A stretch of 64,000 nt of DNA, from NCBI GenBank assembly GCA_023512835.1, contig CM042085.1, positions 45,742,189 to 45,806,188 on the forward strand, in the 5' to 3' direction. Of the stretch, positions 32,340 through 42,770 are shown piece after piece; the first letter of the stretch is position 1; each line of letters begins with the position of its first letter. The notes beneath the pieces were generated by a model. It was not told the DNA's origin and did not search any database. It saw only the letters and a program-made list of their open reading frames with translations. The stretch is from Taxillus chinensis. Its lineage: Eukaryota > Streptophyta > Magnoliopsida > Santalales > Loranthaceae. Both the position numbers and the translations under genes were made by a program.

Positions 32340-33860
32340 ACTTACCTCAAGACCAGGTGAAATGGAGGAATTACCATCACCCTCCGAGGAAGGTGGAGCC
32401 TGGACCTTCGGTGGTTCGAGGTACTATTCTAATATCTCGCACTGTTGTTCTTTGCATTGTTTGATACCGGAGCTTCGTGCTCCCTGATTGCTAAGTCCTT
32501 GGTGGAGAGCCTTGGACTTGATTGTGTGGAAGCCGATAGACCTCCGGAGGTTGAGTCCCCAATGTGAGGTGTGGAGTTGATCCACCAAATGTGTCGAGAG
32601 TGTGCGCTTACGATAAGAGAGGTTGACCTCTCATTTGATTTGTACATAATGCCCATGAGGACTTTTAGTTTGATTAGGGGATGGACTCGGTTGATGGCCT
32701 TTTAGGCTAAGATTGACTGCTATAGGCGACGAGTATCATTTACTACACCCACAGGATCTTCCTGTACCCTAGTGGGTGAATGGGATAGGAATCTTTGGGA
32801 GAGCTGGACCGACGAGGGAGCTATGGGGCAATATTACCCATAGGCTTGCCACCCTAACCTTTGAGGAGGAAGGTAACTTAGAGAAAAAGGTGTGGCCAGA
32901 TGTTATCGAGAATTTCCAGGATGTCTTTCCCGGGGAGTTGTTGGACACTATGAGTGGTTAGTGATGCCTTTTGGGCTCATGAACGCACTCTTTGTGTTCA
33001 TGTATCTAATGAATCAGGTATTTGCCCCATACTGGATTCCTTCGTGGTGGTATTTATTGACGACATCCTTGTGTACTCCAAAACCCAAGCTGAGCATGAG
33101 GAGCACTGGCCGTGGTGCTTTGCGGAGCACTACGAGATCATCACTTGTATGCTAAATTTAGCAAGTGTGACTTCCGGATGCAAGAGGTGCATTTTCTTGG
33201 GCATGTAGTATCTGCCGAAGGAGTTAGAGTGGACCCAACCAAGATTGAGTCCATAGCATCTTGGAAGAGGCCCACAAATGTTTTTTGAGATCCGGAGTTT
33301 CTTGGGTCCGGTAGGGTATTACCGGCGTTTTGTGGAAGGGTTTTCTCGGTTGGCGACGCCTATGACAGCTCTTACACGGAAGGGAGCCAAATTCGAGTGG
33401 ACGGACAAGTGCCGCAGGCATTCGAGGAGTTGAAGACTCGCGACCTACGCACCGGTGTTGAGCCTACCGCAGGAGGGAGTGCCATTCGAGGCGTATTGTG
33501 ATGCGTCTCGCGTTGGACCGGGGTGTGTTACGGATGCAAGAGCGCCAAGTCATAGCATATGGCTCGCGACCTAAAATCCCATGAGCAAAACTACCCAACA
33601 CACGACCTGGAGTTAGCAGCGATTATTTTTGCCCTGAAGTCTTGGCGACATTACCGTTGGGAGAGAAATTTGTGGTATATACCGACCACAAAAGCCTACG
33701 ATATATCTTCACCCAGAGAGACCTAAATTTGCGACAACGGAGGTGGGTAGAGTACCTGCAAATGTTTGACTTCACGCTCTCCTACACGCCGGGAAGGGAA
33801 ATTTAGTAGCCGACGCGCTAAGTAGGAAAGGGAAAGCTGAGGTTTCCATGAGAGAATGGA
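32340..33860 (+). pseudogene. pol: Protease, deleted reverse transcriptase and RNase H of B
   Basis: The protease D-T-G-A-S is at 32463-32477. The connection to reverse transcriptase is recognisable to the FPGEL sequence near 32940, where the sequence jumps to [11 protein letters not shown]. Compared with A (about 4396 to 4813), roughly 415 bp are missing, including SPWGAPVLF, the [10 protein letters not shown] segment and [21 protein letters not shown] survives (33052-33078). RNase H motifs follow with breaks: YCDAS (about 33494), [24 protein letters not shown] and a terminal VADALSRK (about 33810). The enzyme cannot be functional as read. Confidence 0.85.
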
Positions 33861-35385
33861 AAATGATGGAGCGATTGGCATGCTTCGGGTGCAACCTGCT
33901 TTCACGAATGAGGGAGCTATCCTGTGTCCTCTCACTGTGATACCAGAGTTGTATCAGCGTGTCCGTGAGGGACAGTTAGGGAGACGTGGACTGTGAGGTG
34001 ATCCGGGCCCGGATAGAGGCAGAGAGCTGTCGAAGACCGGACGAAGGAGTTGAGTATGAGCTGAAATTTCGGGGCGTTTGATAGTACCACCTCCCTTGCG
34101 TGAGGATGTGCCGAGGGAATTTCATCATTCCCGTTTGGCTGTACATCCAGGAGGAACTAAGATGTATCATGCCGTTCACGCATAGTTTTGGTGGCCGGGG
34201 CTGAAACGGAGTGTAGCGAGTTTGTTTCCAGGTGCCTTACCTGTCGACAAGTGAAGGCAGAGCACCAACGACCCGCCGGTCAATTGCAGCCTTTACTTGT
34301 AGCTGAGTGGAAGTGGGAGCATATTACCATGGACTTCGTGACGGGACTTCCTACCACTTCTGGGAGAAAGGACATGATTTGGGTCATAGTGGACCGCTTA
34401 ACTAAGTCAGCCCATTTCTTGGCAATTCGAGAGTGCGACTCTATCGGCACGTTAAGCCAGTTGTATGTTGATGAGATTGTCCGCTTGCACGGAGTGCCCT
34501 TGTCTATTGTTTCGGACGGGGATGCGCGGTTTACATCCCGGTTTTGGGGAGGTCTGCGGGAAGCATTGGGAACCCGACTTAATTTGAGTACCGCATTCCA
34601 TCCTGAGACCGGTGGTCAGTCCGAGAGGACCATTCAAACATTGGAAGACTTGTTGAGGGCTTGTGTCCTTGATTTGGGAGGATCATGGGCTTCCCACCTT
34701 CCTCTGGTGGAGTTTGCCTATAATAACAGTTACCAGTCTTCGATTGGGATGGCCCCGTTTGAGGCATTGTATGGCCGACCGTGTCGGTCTCCATTATGTT
34801 GGGCAGAAGCTGGAGAGGCAGCTATGTTAGGACCTCAATTGGTCCAGGAGGCTACGGCAAAAGTTGCCAGTGATTCGGCAACGCCTTCTTAGACTCGGAG
34901 CGGACAAAAGTCTTATGCGAGATCGCCGACGCCGACCGTTGGAGTTTTTGGTGGGAGACCACGTATTCCTTCGTGTTTCTCCACTGGAGAGGGCATAAGA
35001 GATTTGGGACCGGGTCCAAGTTGTCCCCTCGGTACATTGGACCGTTCAAGATTTTGAGAGAGAGTTGGACTTGTTGCTTATAGGTTGGCGTTACCACCTA
35101 GTTTGAGCAGAGGTCATAATGTTTTTCCATGTATCCCATTCTGAAAATATCATCCGGATCCCACACATGTGCTCGATTGGGGTACCCTGGATCTTGGAGA
35201 GGATGTGTTTTGTTGTCGAGGCACCCATCCGTATTGTAGATAGGCGCGAGAAGCGGCTGAGAGGTAAAACTATACCGTTGGTTCGGGTGTTGTGGCAACA
35301 CCGAGGGCTGGAGGAAGAGACCGGGGAACGTGAGATTGAGATGCGTGCTCATTATCCTGATCTGTTCGAGGACGAACAACTCTGA
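33861..35385 (+). pseudogene. pol: Integrase with chromodomain-like tail, chromovirus B
   Basis: The linker and HHCC region (33870-34240) are broken. From 34188 to 34892 one open frame spans the second half of the zinc module (CLTC) and a complete catalytic core with D in TMDFV, D in IVSDGDARF and E in GQSERTIQTLEDLL, then LVEFAYNNSYQ and MAPFEALYGRPCRSP. A frameshift follows near 34870. The C-terminal part resumes at about 34930 (RPLEFLVGDHVFLRVSP type) and at 35119-35385, ending in LVRVLWQHRGLEEETGERE and FEDEQL. This is the only intact D-D-E core among the gypsy copies here. Confidence 0.86.
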
Positions 35386-35625
35386 AGGAGGGGAGGAGGG
35401 CAAGCATCAAACTTCAACATAATCAGGTACTTGCCCAACTAGTTAGGTAACCTGAGAATATAACATCGCTACATGACCATGTGGAGTGTATAAATGTGTG
35501 AAATAATTTGTGATTGTTATGTATTAATTTGTCTTTGAGGGTACTAGAGGCCTATGCTTTGGTTGTGATTGTTTTCTTTCATTCCACCTTTTCTTTTCGA
35601 GACGAAAAGTCTTAAGGGGAGAGGA
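35386..35625 (+). other. 3' untranslated region and polypurine tract of B
   Basis: There is no gene here. The purine tract, about 35613-35625 (AAGGGGAGAGGA), abuts the 3' LTR. Confidence 0.82.
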
Positions 35626-36200
35626 TGTAAGGACTCGTACCTTGAGTTAGTCACGCTTTGCCTTCCAGAGTAGAGTTTTTCTAGATTTTGACCTAGTGAA
35701 TGGGCTCAAATGAATTCACGTGCAAAAGGAAAGATGCTTAGAATGATGTCCTCTATCTACCACAAAAGTTTCAGGCCAAAATAGACGTGTATGTGAGGTG
35801 CACGTGAAATGGGTCCATTTCACGTGCAAGTGTGGTTGTCTTCTAAATGATGCAAGGAGGCTAGGGGTGAAGTTTGGGCGCATTTGGAGTGCATATGGAG
35901 TTGCACGTGAATTGGGGAATTCACGCTCAAATTGGCGTGCAGCCATATTTTTGCATGGTTCCCTTGGTTTTGACATTCTAATGATCTTTCTCCAAAGGAC
36001 CATGTTGAAATTCTGAGTATTTTGGCCTATATGGGTGCGGAAAGGTGCTAACTTGTGTGATTAAAACTACGTCATTTTGATCCTGCGATTTACTTAATCA
36101 AAACTACGTCGTTTTGATGTGGGTAGTGTCTATATAATGAGGGCTTGAGTTTGAGTTTAGGGTTCTTGTGTTCTTCTTTGCTGCCTTTGCTCGCGAGAGA

Positions 36201-36233
<33 letters not shown>

Positions 36234-37566
36234 GATCTCGGGCGTTGCCGTGGTGGTTCGCGTCGTTGGAAGGTGTCTAGCGTGGAGGTTAGACAAAAGT
36301 CCGAGGTAGGGATTCATGTTTTTCCTAACTCTCCTCTGTTTCTAGGATATTCACCTATATATATATATATATATGTAAATCCATATAGGTGTGATCTCCT
36401 ATATGGATGTTGGCCTTGATGGCATGTTCGGTTGATTTTGATGTTGAATTTGGCCTGAGGATTTTTCTGGGTTTGTTTATGCCCACCATGTGTTTGATGA
36501 AATGTCCGTGACGCTTCGTATGGCATGTATTCAATATAATGCCTGTGAGACCTTGTATATGGGTGTCGATGATATACCTGCATGCCTGGTGTGTACTTTG
36601 TTTGACTTGTATTTGATTTTAAGCCTATGAGGCTGATGTGTGTGGCTTGTATCTGACCATGTTGGTCCCCCTGAAATCAAGTGTAAATGCTGTGTTGAGT
36701 TTACATGTTGAGATGTAATGCTATACTGTTTTGTTGGTCTGTTTGAGACTGAAGGTGAGATATGGGCCAGGCACAATAGCTGGACCCCTTTGAGATTTGG
36801 CCAGGACGTGGTCCTGAGTCTCGGTGTAGCACTCACGACGATGGGCTAAGTCTACACCCATTCTCGAGGGTAGGTATGGCACCCGAGGAGGTGGTTGACC
36901 ATATCTCGACTCGGGTGGAAAATGTTGCATTGGTGTCCATGCAACATTCGCCTGGATGTGGTATGTCATGTCGCCGTGGTGGCGGGGTGTCCTCTGCCCT
37001 CCAGTGTGGGCTCAGGTAAAGAGTGTTTACTGGGTGATGTTTGCTGCTTTAGCCTTAGGCACGACACGAGCACAAGCATACACATATCATGCATGTTTAG
37101 AAGCGGGACGGGCTCGGGGAGACTGGATCCCTACCGAGCTATGGTTTGCTCACCCCTCCTATAAAGCGTTCTTTTGCAGGGTTTAGCAGGTGGTAGGTGA
37201 AGGCCGAGGAGCTAGGCCCCCGAGGTCGGGAGTTTTATGTTATTTCCTTTGTTGTACTCTGGTTTTATGTGTTTGGAATTTGGTTTGGTTTTATTTGTGG
37301 CTTCATAGGGGTTTTTCCTCGACTGGGTTGTAATAAATATTTAGTCGTTGAAATGAAATAAAATGAGATGTTATTCAATTTGTGTTTGTGTGCATGGTTT
37401 GGGAGCAGGAGCATGCCCCTTGGCATGTTAGCCTGGTTGTGCAGGGTTTGGGCAAGACCCGTGCTAGAAGTCCTTTTAAGGTGCTTGCACCAACCCCTTG
37501 TCCCTTCGGGTGCGGGCATGGGCAGTCACTACTCATTTCCAAGTGGAAGGAAGTTGGGGCGTGACA
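35626..37566 (+). repeat. 3' LTR of chromovirus B
   Basis: This 1941-bp partner of 19688-21644 carries the hairpin at 36379-36408. Discordances with the 5' copy are dominated by CTG against CG, TCG or CTCG, for example ATATCTGACTC against ATATCTCGACTC and GTGTCTGATG against GTGTCGATG. Confidence 0.93.
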
Positions 37567-38770
37567 GGTCCTCACGGATTCGGTCCGTAGCTACTCCTTC
37601 CATCTACCAAGGCTCCTAACACAGCGTTCACGCTGACCCATCCGAGGTTGTGGGGCCGTCTCAGCTAAGTTATCCTCCGGCTGATACTCTAGCACCTTAT
37701 GCTGCTGATGTCTCTGCACCTGATTCTCCTGCTGTTGCTGCTGCTGTTGATGCTGATGTTGCTGCTGCTGTTGATGCTGATGTTGCTACGGCAGTGGCTG
37801 ATGTCCCTACCTGTCCTCCGGAAGCACCCTTGCCTCCACTTCCTCAACCTCAAGACTACCTCGACCAACTTCCAGCCGACACCCTAACGGACTTATGGTT
37901 CTGTTTCAGCCTTGCCTGCACAGCCATCATCCCCGACAATGACCTCAGGGTGTATTACACTCATAACACCAAAACCCCAGAGGACATAATCATCTGGAAC
38001 TTGGATCATGGCTTTCTTATACCAGCCTCCATTCCTGACATTCCTTTCCTTGCTACCTCCGAATCGGCCCATGACACATGGGTTCCTTCCCCCGTTGAGA
38101 CCGGGCCCTCTTCTCCTATCGCTGCCATTCCCGTTGTTGACCTCTCTGTTCAAAGCGGATCTGTTGCCACGGATGCCTCCGATGCTCGGCTGGTCCCCTA
38201 TCGCCGCCGATGACCATCCCCTCTCTCCCGCTGTCGACTCCTCCGCCAACGCACTCCCTGCACCTCTTCATGCGGGGGAGTCCTCCAAAGCCCCTGGAGT
38301 TTGCGATTGGATGCGCCTCGTTTGGTACGGTTCAGTCCGACATTGTGATCTCGCACAACTGGACCAACACGGCCAAGCCCCGGAGCGCCCAAACCGTTGC
38401 CATTGCCGTTAAGGCTGATGCTCTCGGCGCCCAACTCCTCTCCGCCCTAACTGACTTTTCCACTTCCATAGAGCAGAAGAGGGATCTTGTCGCCTCTTAC
38501 ATGCATTCACTGTCTACCTCTTTTGTGGATTTGGCTCACACAATGGCTCATCCTCCTGTCGCTCCCCGACGATCTACCAAAATGGGGGAGAGAGTGTTAT
38601 CTAATCCTGCTGCAACTTCCCCCGCTCCTGTTAATAAGCGGCCTACATCTACACTTCATCCGGAAGTTCCTATCCCCAAACGTAGCCATTTCTCTATGTG
38701 GAAGTTATCTTTATTTCTGTATGATTATCTTTTTGCTTCACTTACCAGATTAGATTACAAAGGGTTTTAG
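37567..38770 (+). pseudogene. ORF3, C-terminal part, in S1
   Basis: ORF3 resumes after B exactly where it stopped; the homologous S2 sequence is continuous across the junction. The frame 37650-38213 has a repeated Ala/Val/Asp segment (AAAVDADV units, from a duplicated 27-bp tract at about 37730-37790), a Pro-rich stretch and QDYLDQLPADTLTDLWFCFSLA. A second frame (38300-38770) has a heptad-like, probably coiled-coil region (QLLSALTDFSTSIEQKRDLVASYMHSL read in two steps) and Pro/Ser-rich sequence. Relative to S2, roughly 0.9 kb before the polypurine tract is missing. Confidence 0.65.
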
Positions 38771-38780
38771 CATATCCATA

Positions 38781-38791
38781 TTAGGGGAGAT
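38781..38791 (+). other. Polypurine tract of S1
   Basis: TTAGGGGAGAT directly precedes the LTR start TGTTGGATC. The S2 equivalent is the complement of 49321-49333. Confidence 0.85.
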
Positions 38792-41752
38792 TGTTGGATC
38801 AAGCTGAGAATTCGGATGATGCGGATAAAACCCTGTGTAATTTGATTTGAGATCTTGCATTTAAGTCGTTGTAGAAGATATGATCTTAATCCAGACCTTC
38901 ACTCGTGAGAGAAAAGCTAGGGACAGGATATATTATCCTGATCTGGACCATTGTAAGTGTCGTCAAACACTTGGTAAATAACCAAGTCTTCATATGGAAT
39001 ATGGATCACTCGTGCGGACCAAATGCTTAAAGTTATGGACTAAGGAATCCGTGTCTTAGACTTTTAATGGACTAAGTTAAATAGATGCAAAATAAGAGTC
39101 CCAATCTACATCTCGCACGGAGTAAGAGAAAGTTACCGCAAAAAAAAAAAGCTAAGTCTTTTACCGAGCGGAATAAGGACAAGAAGACACGAGTAAGGAA
39201 TCCGAGTCTTTCATACATGCGGTGTAAGGAACGACTTATGCGGAATAAGGGCCCAAGCCCTTTATTCGCACGGAGTAAGGAAAAGAGATGCGGAGTAAGG
39301 AATTCGAAACTTTTACTCAAAGCGAGTAAGGATGCGCCGATACTGAGAGTAAGCCATCTTGGACCTTTTTAACTCATGCGGAGTAAGAAACTCATGTGGA
39401 GTAAGGAGTTCATGCGTAGTAAGGAAGCGCCGATACGGAGTAAGCTCTCTAGACTTCTCATTTATATGGAGTAAGGAAGCGCCGACCCGGAATAAGGATT
39501 CAGTATCAAACCGACACGAAGTTAGCAACTAACGACACGGAGTATGGATCCGAGCTTCATTAACACGAAGTAAGGAACTGATATTCCCAGGTTCCAAGCA
39601 CGGATATCTTTATATAAGTGTTTGTATACGAGAGAGGGGGGTGAATTCGTATAATATAAAACTTTTCTTAAGTTTTATGAGTAGGATACTTTGGAGAGTT
39701 TGCTTTAATAGATGTGGTCTTTGTTTGGGTGATATATTAATGTCTCATGCAATATCAATCACAAGCAAGCATGTATGAGAAAGAAAAGACAGAGACACAC
39801 AGTATACATGGTTCGATCAATGTGATCTACTCCACGGTGGTGAGGGTGTACCTACACCGAGTCCAATCCACTATTCTCTTTTAACACGGTAGGGTCCAGC
39901 CCTTGTTACAATAAGATTAACTCTCTTCTATTCAATGCTAATACAAAAATAGTATTGCTTCAGAATTTACTCATCGTAAGAATTGTCTAACACAATCTGC
40001 TCCTGCGTTGACGATCGTTTGCTATGCTCGACCTTCAATCACTCATATACCGGACTCACGATCTGTTCTTTGAATGTATGAGGAAGTAGAGCAGTTAACT
40101 CATCGTTATCCGTTCTTAATCTCCCTCTCTCTCTCTCTCTATATGTTATGAACTACTCGTGTCGCCTTTTGTATCTCTTAGGTACGTTTCTTGTCCCGCA
40201 CAAAGTATATTTTTGGCGCTTTTACTAAGTCAGGCAAATTCCTTGCTTTTATAGGTCGGCACCAGTAGGAAACCCTTCGTCTAGGGTTTAACATGTTTCT
40301 CCCTTTAATCTTCACCGTTGAAACATGTTAACCACATGCGAGATGATGTCCACGTGTTTTCTAGCACTTAGCGTACTTGAAACCGCTGTCTGGGTAATGA
40401 CTTACGAAATGGTGAGCTTCAACGCGTTTTTCTCCTTCGTAGCGCGCTCCGCTCCTTTGCCTAGCCAAAGTCTCGGAGATACTTACCTCGTAGCTTTTCT
40501 ACGAGTCTATAAGTCTTTCCTCTTCGATTCATCGTGTCTAAGTCTTCGAACCAAGGGCATTTGATCTTCCAATTCTTCTACTCTATGGCTTGAAGCTAGG
40601 TTAGAACCCAGTACTTAATTGGCATCTCATTCTACGAGCCTAAGAGCTCTACGAGTCTTCAAGTCGGTGATCACCTTATTCCGCCTTAGCCGAATAACGC
40701 CTATGGGTCTCTGCACCAGGTCTTTCAATCTACGGTTCGAGAGCCTATCTACAACTATGCGAACTTCGACTCTACGAGTCTTTGCTTCGAGTCGCAAGAT
40801 GCAACTCGTACCTGTGGTCCTTCGAGGGTGCTACGAGCCTCATGGTCTGATAGTCTATGACCTTCGAGTCTTCTGATCTTCTAATCTACGACCTTCGAGT
40901 CTACGACCTTCAAATCTTCTGATCTTCTAATCTACGACCTTCGAGTCTTCTAGTCGATGACCTTCGAGTCAAAACGTACGTAGGTAGACTCCCTCTACGA
41001 GCTTAGTCTAAAAGATCACTCTACGAAGTTATCCAACCAAGTACGAATCTTCGACCTAGACCTTCGAGCCTACGGATTCCGTTTCTTGCAACATGTTGAC
41101 AATAATGATAACTCAACCTTCACAGAAACAATAGGAACTTGACGACGGATTAAGAAGATGCTACTCCAACTTATCGACTTCACATTCAAAGTCGTCGGCT
41201 CGTTGTGTCCCGATGTAAGACAAACTTGTTGAAAGCATAAATTATCTTACACGTGGCACACACGGAGATGTGGACATAACTTTAATTGCACTTGGAATCA
41301 TACAAAGTAATTCAAAGTTTAAAGCCCCAAGATCTTGAGCTCCACATCCGTAGCAATTAAGGTAGAGATTTTCGAGGACATCAATGCTTCACGTCGCTCG
41401 AATAACATGTTCCAAGGATGCTTTCCAACGGATGGCTATATATATTAACACTTGTATATTTTCATATATATGCATACATGTACAAGAGCTTTTAGAGATC
41501 ATATTGGCTAGTATGTGAGTTATTGTAAACAGAGTGCAAGAGAGTTTTTCAGTAGATCAAAAAGCTTCACAAGCTTTAATCTCCTACTATTTTATTGTAT
41601 TTATCTTTTGATAATAAAACAAAATAATTCCACTAACCGGTGATCTTTCGCACCGATTTTATCATTTAACCGAGATAAGTGTTGTGCAGAGACGAGCAAA
41701 AAGTTTTCAATTAGAGCCTATTCACTCCCCTCTAGGCTCCCAAGAACCAACA
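38792..41752 (+). repeat. 3' LTR of S1, rearranged
   Basis: The start (TGTTGGATCAAGCTGAG) and end (CTAGGCTCCCAAGAACCAACA) match the S2 LTR, but the span is twice as long (2961 against 1420 bp). 38792-39618 is the promoter half with an array of CGGAGTAAGGA-like motifs and a TATATAA at 39612-39617. About 41100-41752 is the downstream half. Between them lies an LTR-like insertion (39619-41093). Both flanks contain a GTTCCAAG...TATATA segment, so this is not a clean insertion. Confidence 0.7.
39619..41093 (-). mobile_element. Possible solo LTR of another copia family inside S1 LTR
   Basis: On the plus strand this segment runs TGTTTGTATACGAGAGAGG to TTTCTTGCAACA, so in minus sense it has TG/CA ends and an ATTCACCCCCCTCTC-type terminus like other copia LTRs here. 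It contains CTACGAGTCTTCGAGTC-type short repeats (40480-41070) and a CT tract (40123-40141). No matching 5-bp flanks are visible (ATAAG left, TGTTG right), so the boundaries are tentative. Confidence 0.45.
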
Positions 41753-42109
41753 CGGAATAATCTCCAACCAATTGAAAATGACAGGATAAAGATGTTATCT
41801 AATCAATGCAATTGACTTTGTTGGATTACGACAAGTATTGGCAAAATTATTGGCAAAATAGCGGGCTGCACACCGGTTTGTCCAATTTAAATTTGTACAA
41901 AATATGATACTTTTGTCATAATCTCTTCATTTCTTCTTAGAATCAAGTATGGTCAAGTGCGTTATTTGCCAAGTACGATTGTGATCTAACACAGTCAAAA
42001 GGTTCAATAACTACCCCTCTTTGTGCATCATTTGTATGCAAATGATGTGTAAAGATAACCCAGACACTCATTTTGAAGGATTTAATCTCTTTGGTCTTTT
42101 TTCCCATAA

Positions 42110-42770
42110 GAGTTGATTCCTTGGAGCTTGGCATTGCTATGACATCTTTGGTTTAGGGTGGTGAAATAACATCTTGGGTCACAATGGTCAGCTTCTAGAG
42201 TTATGGGAAGAAAATAATATCTTGGGTTGAGACGACATCTTGGGTCGGTGGAATGACATCTTGGGTCGAATAGCTCTTGGGCTAAAGGAATGGCTTTTAA
42301 AGCCAATGGATGAGCACAACTTATATATCCATGTATAAAAATCTCTTGGATTGATTGATATTGGCTTCTTGGGCCGAATAGCTTCTTGGGCTAGATATGA
42401 CATCTTGGGTCAAAAATAAGTGACATCTTAGGTCAAACACAACATCTTGGGTTGAAGAGCTTCTAAGACTGGAGGAATGGCTTCTTGGGCCGGATGTAGC
42501 GACATCTTGGGTCAATTAGCTTCTTGGGCTATGAGAGTGACTTCTTGGGCCGATTAGCTTCTAGGGCTATAAGGGTGGCTTCTTGGGCCGAAGGAGTGAC
42601 ATCTTGGGTCAAATACGACATCTTGGTTCAAACGACTTCTAGGTTTGGAAGAATGGCTTCTTGGACTAAGTACGATATCTTGGGTCGATTAGCTTCTTGG
42701 GCCATGGAGTGGCTTATTAGGCCAAATGGTAGTGAGATAGCATCTTGGGCTATGGATAAGTGACTCTATC
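42110..42770. repeat. Degenerate short tandem array, CTTCTTGGGCC / GACATCTTGGGTC
   Basis: More than 20 units of about 20-30 bp alternate between the two motif forms, such as GCTTCTTGGGCCGA and GACATCTTGGGTCAA. Spacing is irregular. No open frame is maintained across it. Confidence 0.8.

Larger units (their letters stand above)
19688..37566 (+). mobile_element. Chromovirus B: Tekay-type retrotransposon carrying nested element C
   Basis: B spans 17.9 kb, or about 9.0 kb without C (23003-31884). LTRs of 1957 and 1941 bp, a tRNA-iMet primer site, gag, pol and a polypurine tract are in order, with a perfect GGTCC duplication. It inserted into ORF3 of S1. The LTR ends and promoter resemble A and C, but the middle of the LTR differs, so B is a sister family. 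Its reverse transcriptase has an internal deletion. Confidence 0.93.
15653..41752 (+). mobile_element. Sirevirus-like Ty1-copia element S1 (5' part outside window)
   Basis: S1 is a plus-strand copia element entered in mid-pol at 15653, where D0 inserted. It contains reverse transcriptase and RNase H (to 17209), a spacer, ORF3 (18903-19687 and 37567-38770, split by B), a polypurine tract and a 3' LTR. It is most similar to S2 at 47901-60034, with the same gene order. The extra gene after pol and the reverse transcriptase motifs point to the Sirevirus lineage. The copy is old, with many stops and frame breaks. Confidence 0.82.

Noticed and set aside
39000..39560. CRISPR-like regular short repeats in the Sirevirus LTR
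   Set aside because: Units are degenerate, spacing is irregular, no cas genes exist, and the DNA is plant retrotransposon.
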